This document shows, in pieces, positions 1 through 5,807 of a stretch of DNA of 64,000 bases. Below the pieces are notes generated by a model. That model was not told the origin of the DNA, did not search any database, and was given only the letters and a program-made list of their open reading frames with translations. The stretch is from Phycicoccus avicenniae_A (GTDB lineage Bacteria > Actinomycetota > Actinomycetes > Actinomycetales > Dermatophilaceae): contig NZ_JBNVZV010000020.1 in assembly GCF_050496545.1 (NCBI RefSeq), forward strand, positions 1 through 64,000, in the 5' to 3' direction. Each line of letters opens with the position of its first letter. Position 1 is the stretch's first letter. A program made the position numbers and the translations under genes.

Positions 1-70
<70 letters not shown>

Positions 71-71
71 G

Positions 72-1241
72 GGCCACGGCCACGCCGTCGACGGCGGAGG
101 ACTCGAGGTCGATGAGGACGACCCCGTCGCCGCGCTCGATCACGTTGCCGGGGTGGACGTCCCGGTGCGAGACGCCGTGCGCGTGGAGGACGCGCAGGGC
201 GGCGGCCGTGCGCTCGATGGCCGTGTCGACCCATCGCCGGTAGGACGGGCCGTCGGCGCCCGGCACCGCGCCGGGGTGGCCGCTCGCCATGCCGGCGGTG
301 AGGGTCGGGCCGTCGACGTGCTCCATGACGAGGAACTCGCTGTCGCCGGCCTCGTGGTGCGCGACGACCTCGGGGACGACCCCGGTGCCGGCCAGCCGCT
401 CCAGCGCCCGCAGCTCGTGGCGCAGGCGGGTCACGGCGTCACCGCCGGCGAGGTCGAACCCCGTGTGCCGGCGGGCCTCCTTGAGCACGACGCGGCGACC
501 ATCGCTCCAGGTGGCCGTGTAGACGCCGCCGGCGTTCGAGCGGTGGACGACGCGGACGTCGCTGACCGGGAGCACCGCCCCGCCGTCCCGCGCGGCAGCC
601 GCGTCCCGCAGGATCGCGACGAGGTCGGGGACGCGGGCGGCGCCCCGGCAGCCGCTGTGCGGGGAGCGGTCGTCCGGGGCGCTGGTGGAGCCGTCCCGGC
701 CCGCCCGGCCCATCGCGGACCGGCCGCTGGCGTCGACGTGGTGCACGCCGCGGAAGGCGCCGAAGCGCACGGACACGGGAGCGCCGTCGACCGGCACGTC
801 GCTGAGCACGCGCCCGCCGGGCTCGCCGGCCAGGAGGACCGAGAGCCGGGCGACGATGCGGGCCAGCGACGGCTCGTCGACCGGGTAGATGGTGACGACC
901 TTGCCGGCACCGCTCGGCTCCGCGTACTTCGCCTGGGTGGCGGCGACGAGCCGCCGGGTGCGCAGGTGCTTGCAGGTGAGGTCCTCGGCGAGGGCCTCCT
1001 TCACGACGAGCGGGACGACGTGCTCGGCCCGCGACGGGAGGCACGACACGTGCACCTTCCACCCGGAGTCGGGCAGCATCACCGGGGTCCGGTAGACCCG
1101 CCAGGGGCCGTGGTCGCCCACCTCGACGCGCTCCGGCACGACGCTCGGCCCGAGGACGTCGGTGGCGTCCGGGGCCACCTGCCACACGTCGTCGTAGAAG
1201 TCGGGGTCCGCGTCGGCGTGGGCGAGGTGGCGATGGTCCAT
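72..1241 (-). CDS. Class III lanthipeptide synthetase LanKC, N-terminal part
   Basis: LanKC enzymes phosphorylate Ser/Thr of a precursor peptide, eliminate the phosphate and cyclise the product to lanthionine or labionin. About 390 residues are present. The N-terminal lyase-like domain (about 1-170) has the family segments SGWKVHVS, GKVVTIYPVDE and RVLSDVPV followed by VRFGAF. The kinase domain starts at about residue 225, with Lys in VVLKEA, the catalytic loop HRDVHPGN and IDLES in place of DFG. The expected C-terminal LanC-like cyclase is cut off by the low-complexity edge. The ATG at 1241 is preceded by AGGAG with about 9 nt spacing. No precursor peptide gene is visible in the short upstream gap. 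The lyase-kinase order favours class III (LanKC) over class IV (LanL), but the missing cyclase leaves this slightly open. Confidence 0.85.
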
Positions 1242-1321
1242 GGGCAGGGCTCCTGCGATCGTGCGGGGACCCCTCCGGTCCCCCCGCCGCCGACCCTTCC
1301 GTGGCGCAGGTCACGTCGTCA

Positions 1322-1357
1322 GTGACAGGTGTCACCGGTCGGGATGACACCTGTCAC
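1322..1357. promoter_or_regulatory. Twin palindromic operator upstream of lanKC
   Basis: GTGACAGGTGTCA (1322-1334) and its exact reverse complement TGACACCTGTCAC (1345-1357) form a 13-bp inverted repeat with a 10-nt spacer. Each arm is itself a near-palindrome TGACA-N2-TGTCA, so this could be two operator sites with centres 22 bp apart, two helical turns. It lies about 80 bp upstream of the lanKC start. Regulatory function is inferred. Confidence 0.55.
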
Positions 1358-1370
1358 CAGCCGGGCAGGC

Positions 1371-1409
1371 CGCGACCCCCGGGCCACGAGGCGGGCTCCG
1401 GGGGTCGCG
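1371..1409 (-). terminator. Hairpin after the symporter gene
   Basis: CGCGACCCCCG (1371-1381) pairs perfectly with CGGGGGTCGCG (1399-1409) across a 17-nt loop. It lies 20 bp beyond the stop of the minus-strand symporter gene and before the lanKC promoter region. There is no U-tract, as is common for actinobacterial terminators. Confidence 0.55.
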
Positions 1410-1429
1410 GTGCGGGGCCGCGCGGCTCG

Positions 1430-2794
1430 TCAGGCGGGCACGAGGGCGGCGTCGCCCACCGGGTCCTTGGCGCGGTCACCGGTGTAGACCGCCTCGTCGA
1501 GGATGCCCTCGCGCTTGGCGACGATGGTCGGCACGAGGGCCTGTCCGGCGACGTTCGTCATCGTCCGCATCATGTCGAGCACGGGGTCGATGGCGAGCAG
1601 CAGGCCGACGCCCTCGAGCGGCAGGCCGAGCGTCGACAGCGTGAGCGTGAGCATGACGACCGCGCCGGTGAGGCCGGCCGTGGCCGCGCTCCCGACGACC
1701 GAGACGAACGCGATGAGCAGGTAGTCGGTGAAGCCGAGGTCGACGCCGAAGAACTGCGCGACGAAGATCGCCGCGAGCGCCGGGTAGATCGCCGCGCAGC
1801 CGTCCATCTTCGTCGTCGCGCCGAGCGGCACCGAGAAGGACGCGTACTCGCGCGGGACGCCGAGGTTGCGGGTCGTCACGTACTGCGTGACGGGCATCGT
1901 GCCGACCGAGCTGCGCGAGACGAAGGCCAGCTGGAGGGCGGGCCAGGCGCCGGAGAAGAACTTCGCCGGGCTGAGGCCGTGGGCCTTGAGGACGAGCGGG
2001 TAGACGACGAGCAGCACGAGGGCGCAGCCGACGTAGACGTCGATCGTGAAGACCGCGAGCGGGGCGAGCAGGTCCCAGCCGTAGGTCGCGACGGCGGTGC
2101 CGATGAGGCCGAGGGTGCCAAGCGGCGAGAGCCGGATGATCCACCAGAGCACGGTCTGGACCACGGCGAGGAAGCTCTCGGAGAAGGCGACGAACGGCTC
2201 GGCGCGCTTGCCGGTCTTGAGGACCGCGACGCCGATGAGCAGGGCGATGACCACGATCTGGAGGACGTTGAAGCCGAGGCTGACCGAGCCGTCGTCGGAG
2301 GTGCTGCCCTCGAGGCCGAGGATGTTCGCGGGGACGATGCCCTGGAGGAAGTCGGTCCACGAGCCGGTCGAGCCGGGGGCCGCGGCGGCCGAGCGGTCGA
2401 CCGTGGTGCGCAGGCCCGGGTCGGTCAGCAGGCCGATGGTGATGCCGATGCCCACCGCGATGGCGGCGGTGATGGCGAACCACAGGAGGGTCTGGCCGGC
2501 GAGGCGGGCGGCATTCGTCACGTCCCGGAGGCGGGCGACGCTCACGACGATGGCGAGGAAGACCAGCGGCACGACGATGGTGCGCAGCAGGCTGACGAAG
2601 CTGCTGCCGATGACGTCGAGGGTGGTGGTCAGGCCGTCGTTCGAGGTGGAGCGGGCCAGCCAGCCGAGCAGCGCGCCGAGCACGAGGCCGGCGATGATCT
2701 GCGCCCAGAACGGGATCCTGGGGAGGCGGCGGGCCGGGCGGGCCGGCGGCGCGTCGTCGGGGTGGCGGGCGTCGGTGGCGGTCGAGGAAGCCAC
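1430..2794 (-). CDS. Dicarboxylate/amino acid:cation symporter (DAACS)
   Basis: Membrane carrier of the DAACS family (GltP/DctA type), which couples uptake of glutamate or C4-dicarboxylates to H+ or Na+. The 454-residue protein has about eight hydrophobic segments plus re-entrant loops. The family signature appears in FVSRSSVGTMPVT, a Ser-rich stretch equivalent to the usual SSS(S/T)-TLP motif, and in the downstream LGATTKMDG and SVVGSAATAGLTGA segments. The frame is open upstream to 2974, but that part covers a palindromic repeat. I chose the GTG at 2794 because GGAAGGA lies 6-7 nt upstream and the following residues fit the cytoplasmic N-terminus. Substrate cannot be set from sequence alone. 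Confidence 0.88.
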   Translation of the reverse strand: MASSTATDARHPDDAPPARPARRLPRIPFWAQIIAGLVLGALLGWLARSTSNDGLTTTLDVIGSSFVSLLRTIVVPLVFLAIVVSVARLRDVTNAARLAGQTLLWFAITAAIAVGIGITIGLLTDPGLRTTVDRSAAAAPGSTGSWTDFLQGIVPANILGLEGSTSDDGSVSLGFNVLQIVVIALLIGVAVLKTGKRAEPFVAFSESFLAVVQTVLWWIIRLSPLGTLGLIGTAVATYGWDLLAPLAVFTIDVYVGCALVLLVVYPLVLKAHGLSPAKFFSGAWPALQLAFVSRSSVGTMPVTQYVTTRNLGVPREYASFSVPLGATTKMDGCAAIYPALAAIFVAQFFGVDLGFTDYLLIAFVSVVGSAATAGLTGAVVMLTLTLSTLGLPLEGVGLLLAIDPVLDMMRTMTNVAGQALVPTIVAKREGILDEAVYTGDRAKDPVGDAALVPA

Positions 2795-2928
2795 GGGGTT
2801 CCTTCCGGGGGTGGTCGGCAGGGGGCAGGGCGGTGGTCCCACCCGAGGGTCGTCAACACCTGCTTCCGAGGAGGGATTCCCGCGCGAACCGATGACCCGG
2901 TCGCAAAGTTCCACGCGGCGGGTGGGAC

Positions 2929-2982
2929 CCATCCGGTCGAGGTGGAACGGGCCCGCGAGGGGGTCCGTGATCACCTCGACCC
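2929..2982. repeat. Palindromic repeat family A, copy 1
   Basis: A ~54-bp element with inverted ends GGTCGAGGTG (2935-2944) and CACCTCGACC (2972-2981). The core contains GGGCCCGCGAGGGGGTCC. It is nearly identical to the copies at 2994-3047 and 5738-5792, differing at only a few positions. It sits upstream of the symporter start in a tandem minus-strand intergenic region. Confidence 0.8.
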
Positions 2983-2993
2983 GGCCGCGCCAC

Positions 2994-3047
2994 CCATCCA
3001 GTCGAGGTGGAACAGGCCCGCGAGGGGGTCCGGGATCACCTCGACCC
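2994..3047. repeat. Palindromic repeat family A, copy 2
   Basis: Second copy, in direct orientation 65 bp after the first. Its left arm AGTCGAGGTG (3000-3009) has one mismatch to the right arm CACCTCGACC (3037-3046). It lies just beyond the 3' end of the NrtR-type gene (stop at 3059), where it could act as a terminator. Confidence 0.8.
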
Positions 3048-3058
3048 GGCGACCGGGG

Positions 3059-3739
3059 TCAGGAGTCGCCGCGTGTGAGGGGTGGGCTGAGGACCTCGAG
3101 GGTGCCGCGTCGGAACAGCCTGGCCGGTCGGCCGCCGTCGACGGTCGAGGTGCGGTCCGTCTCGTCGAGGAACCCCGGTGTGCGCGTCACCTTCCGGTGG
3201 AAGTTCCGCGGGTCGAGGGGGTGACCCCAGACCGCCTCGTACACGGCGCGCAGCTGGGCGACGGTGAACTCGGTGTCGCAGAACGCTGTCGCGAGGGGTG
3301 AGTACTCGATCTTGGCCCGGGCGCGCTCCACGCCGTCCCGGAGGATCGCCGCGTGGTCGAAGGCGAGCCGGCGCTCGTCGAGGTCGTCGAGCGGCACGAA
3401 GTGCGCGGCCGCGGCGTCGGTGCCCGCCGTGGGTTCCGGCAGGTCGGGGGCCAGCGCCAGCCAGGCGACGGACACGGTGCGCATCCGCGGGTCCCGCCCC
3501 GGCGTGCCGTAGGTGGCGAGCTGCTCGAGGTGGACCCCCTCGCCCGTCCCGGTCTCCTCCGCGAGCTCGCGGACGGCGGCATCCGGCAGGTCCTCGTCGA
3601 TGTGCACGAACCCCCCGGGGAGGGCGAGGCGCCCGGCGAAGGGGTCCTCCCCCCGTTCCACGAGCAGCACGCAGAACCGGCCGGCGCGCACGGTGAGCAC
3701 GACCAGGTCGACCGTCACGGCGAAGGGTGGGTGGGGCAT
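3059..3739 (-). CDS. nrtR: NrtR-type Nudix-related transcriptional regulator
   Basis: NrtR proteins sense ADP-ribose or related nucleotides with a Nudix domain and repress NAD-metabolism genes through a C-terminal winged helix. This 226-residue protein has a Nudix domain (about 8-135) with a near-canonical Nudix box at about 43-65 (GGFVHIDEDL, then RELAEETG). The C-terminal part (about 155-226) carries the NrtR hallmark TEFTVAQLRAVYEAVWG followed by NFHRKV. The open frame extends upstream to 3805. That extension would cover the operator and promoter, so the ATG at 3739 is preferred although its ribosome binding site is weak. The gene is divergent from the SPFH/NAD-kinase-like pair, with two shared operators between them. 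The well-kept Nudix box means residual hydrolase activity is possible. Confidence 0.87.
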   Translation of the reverse strand: MPHPPFAVTVDLVVLTVRAGRFCVLLVERGEDPFAGRLALPGGFVHIDEDLPDAAVRELAEETGTGEGVHLEQLATYGTPGRDPRMRTVSVAWLALAPDLPEPTAGTDAAAAHFVPLDDLDERRLAFDHAAILRDGVERARAKIEYSPLATAFCDTEFTVAQLRAVYEAVWGHPLDPRNFHRKVTRTPGFLDETDRTSTVDGGRPARLFRRGTLEVLSPPLTRGDS

Positions 3740-3755
3740 CCCGTTACGGTACCCC

Positions 3756-3810
3756 TTGTCGTCATCTTGACGAAAGTGACGGTCGTGGTTTATCGTCAAG
3801 TACACGATAA
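3756..3810. promoter_or_regulatory. Divergent promoter with two NrtR-like operators
   Basis: Two sites share TCGT-N7-ACGA. Site 1 is 3756-3776, with inner palindrome TCGTCA-TCT-TGACGA at 3759-3773. Site 2 is 3790-3810, a perfect TTATCGT-N7-ACGATAA. Their centres are 34 bp apart. For the plus-strand genes, TTGACG (3767-3772) and TATCGT (3791-3796) make a -35/-10 pair with 18-bp spacing, each overlapping one operator. This fits repression by the adjacent NrtR protein; that link is inferred. Confidence 0.65.
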
Positions 3811-3828
3811 GTCCACGAGGAGGCAGAG

Positions 3829-4842
3829 ATGGCCACCATCACCCGTTACCCGTTCGCCGCCCACCTGCGGAGCACCACGACGATGCACGTCCACCACCTG
3901 GCCGGGGGCCGGGTGCGGCACAGCGGTCCTGGGGCCTCGTTCTGGTTCCGGCCGATGTCGGCCGCGATCAGCGAGGTGCCGGTCGACGACCGCGAGCAGT
4001 CGGTCCTCGTCCCCGTGCGCAGTGCGGACCTGCAGCAGGTGAGCGCCGCGGGGGTCGTCACCTACCGCTTCGCCGACCCCGTGCTCGCCGCCACCCGCGT
4101 CGACTTCGCCGTCGACGTGACGAAGGGGGTCTGGCTGCGCACCCCGCTCGAGACCGTCGGCGGGATGATCCAGGGCGCTGCGGCCGCCGCGGTCACCTCC
4201 ACGTTGGCCGGGCTGGACCTGCGCTCCGCCCTCGCGACGCCCCCGGCCGAGCTCGCGGTCCGGGTCACGGCCGCGCTCGCCGTCGACGACCGGCTGAGCG
4301 CCGTCGGGATCGAGGTCGTCGGCGTTCGGTTCGGTCTCTTGCGGCCCGAGCCCGATGTCGAGCGGGCCCTGCAGACACCGGCTCGCGAGGTCATCCAGCA
4401 GGAGGCCGACCGCGCGACCTTCGAGCGGCGCGCCGTCGCCGTCGAGCGTGAGGCCGCCATCGGGCAGAACGAGCTCGCGAACAAGATCGACCTCGAGTCC
4501 CGGCGCGAGCAGCTGGTCGCCCAGCAGGGCGCCAACGACCGCCGTGAGGCAGAGGAGCGGGCCGCCGCCCAGGCCGTCACCGTGCGCGCCGAGGCCGAGC
4601 GCACCACCGCGCTGGCCGAGGCGTCGGCGCAGGCCCAGCGACTGACCGGGGCCGCCGAGGCCGAGGCCGAGCGCGCCCGCCTCGAGGCGTACGCAGCGGC
4701 CTCGCCCGCAGTGCTGCTGGCCCTCGCGGCCCGTGAGGCCGCGGCCAACCTCCCCCACGTAGACCAGCTCGTCCTGACCCCCGACCTCGTGAGCGGCGTC
4801 CTCGCCCGGCTCGCCGGCGGCTCCGAGGACGGCGCCCGGTGA
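3829..4842 (+). CDS. SPFH/band-7 domain protein, soluble
   Basis: SPFH (stomatin/prohibitin/flotillin) proteins form oligomeric scaffolds, usually on membranes. This 337-residue protein has the SPFH fold at about 20-185 (VRHSGPGASFWFRP, then VTYRFADPVLAA and LSAVGIEVVGVRF) and a long Ala/Glu/Arg-rich coiled coil at about 185-290. It has no N-terminal membrane anchor, so it is probably cytosolic or peripherally attached. The ATG at 3829 has GAGGAGG about 8 nt upstream. The stop overlaps the next gene's GTG by 4 nt, so the two are translationally coupled. The divergent NrtR regulator and NAD-kinase-like partner suggest a role tied to NAD or ADP-ribose levels; this is inferred from context. Confidence 0.85.
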   Translation: MATITRYPFAAHLRSTTTMHVHHLAGGRVRHSGPGASFWFRPMSAAISEVPVDDREQSVLVPVRSADLQQVSAAGVVTYRFADPVLAATRVDFAVDVTKGVWLRTPLETVGGMIQGAAAAAVTSTLAGLDLRSALATPPAELAVRVTAALAVDDRLSAVGIEVVGVRFGLLRPEPDVERALQTPAREVIQQEADRATFERRAVAVEREAAIGQNELANKIDLESRREQLVAQQGANDRREAEERAAAQAVTVRAEAERTTALAEASAQAQRLTGAAEAEAERARLEAYAAASPAVLLALAAREAAANLPHVDQLVLTPDLVSGVLARLAGGSEDGAR

Positions 4843-5726
4843 CCACGCCGAGGGTCGTCGTGGTGCGCCGCCGGACCGAGTACGACGAGCTGCTGGCCCG
4901 GCACGGGACCCTCGGGCAGGCGGAGTTCTTCCTCCGCTCCCGGGGGCAGTCGATCCAGCCGGTCCGTGAGCGTCACGAGCGCACGGGGGCAGCCGTCGCC
5001 GCGGTCCTCGGCGCGATCCCCGCCGAGTGGCGGCGTGCGGAGGTCGAGCGCGACGAGCTCGCACGCTTCCTCTTCGAGGACGCCGACGTCGTCGCGGTCG
5101 TCGGCCAGGACGGGCTGGTGGCCAACGTCGCGAAGTACCTCCGCGCCCAGCCGGTCATCGGCTTCGACCCGCTCCCGGGCACGAACCCCGGCGTCCTCGT
5201 GCCTCACGAGGTGGACTCCGCCCCAGCGCTCTTCGCCGCGGTCGTGGAGGGTCGGGCACGGATGGTCGAGCGCACCATGGTCGTCGCCCGCACCGACGAC
5301 GGCCAGGAGCTGCGCGGGCTGAACGAGGTCTTCGTCGGCCAGCCCGGCCACCAGTCGGCGCGCTACGACCTGGCCTGGCGCGGTCGGGGAGAGACGCAGT
5401 CGTCGTCGGGCGTCATCGTCGGGACGGGCACGGGTGCGACCGGCTGGTGCGCCTCGATCGCGCGCACGAGTGCGCCGGACGCGGTGCTTCCTGCCCCGTC
5501 CGCCCGCGAGCTGGTGTGGTTCGTCCGCGAGGCGTGGCCGTCGCCGGCCACCGGCACGACCCTGACCGCCGGGCCGTTGGGCCCCGACGAGGCGCTGGGG
5601 CTGCGCGTCACGTCGGACTCACTGGTCGTGTTCGCCGACGGGGTGGAGGCCGACCGGCTCGTCCTGGGTTGGGGCCAGCAGGTGACCATCGGGGTCGCCG
5701 ATCGTGGCCTGATGACGGTGCTCTGA
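4839..5726 (+). CDS. NAD kinase-like protein (COG0061 fold)
   Basis: A 295-residue protein with the order of motifs seen in NAD kinases. VVGQDGL (88-94) takes the place of GGDGT, keeping Asp91 but with Gln for the second Gly and Leu for Thr. GLNEVFVG (160-167) matches the NE motif, and GTGTGATGW (195-203) matches the GTPTGSTAY phosphate loop. The ordinary NAD kinase motif is therefore altered at key positions. The protein may use another nucleotide, have weak activity or be a sensor. The GTG start overlaps the SPFH stop (GTGA). Co-regulation by an NrtR protein fits a link with NAD metabolism. A family-A palindrome follows the stop. Confidence 0.78.
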   Translation: MTTPRVVVVRRRTEYDELLARHGTLGQAEFFLRSRGQSIQPVRERHERTGAAVAAVLGAIPAEWRRAEVERDELARFLFEDADVVAVVGQDGLVANVAKYLRAQPVIGFDPLPGTNPGVLVPHEVDSAPALFAAVVEGRARMVERTMVVARTDDGQELRGLNEVFVGQPGHQSARYDLAWRGRGETQSSSGVIVGTGTGATGWCASIARTSAPDAVLPAPSARELVWFVREAWPSPATGTTLTAGPLGPDEALGLRVTSDSLVVFADGVEADRLVLGWGQQVTIGVADRGLMTVL

Positions 5727-5737
5727 CGGGACTAGCC

Positions 5738-5792
5738 CCCATCCGGTCGAGGTGAAACAGGCCCGCGAGGGGGTCCGGGATCACCTCGACCC
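5738..5792. repeat. Palindromic repeat family A, copy 3 (convergent junction)
   Basis: Arms GGTCGAGGTG (5745-5754) and CACCTCGACC (5782-5791), with the same core as the two copies near 3 kb. It fills the gap between the convergent NAD-kinase-like gene and the DUF3516 helicase gene, where a hairpin could terminate transcription from both sides. Confidence 0.8.
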
Positions 5793-5807
5793 GCCGCGTC
5801 CTCGCCG

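Noticed and set aside
153..1325. Plus-strand 390-aa open frame over the lanKC region
   Set aside because: It is an Arg/Gly/Ala-rich shadow of the real minus-strand frame, with no domain; the minus-strand frame carries all LanKC motifs.
2795..2974. N-terminal extension of the symporter to 2974
   Set aside because: It would be encoded by the family-A palindrome and has no hydrophobic or conserved sequence; the GTG at 2794 has a good ribosome binding site.
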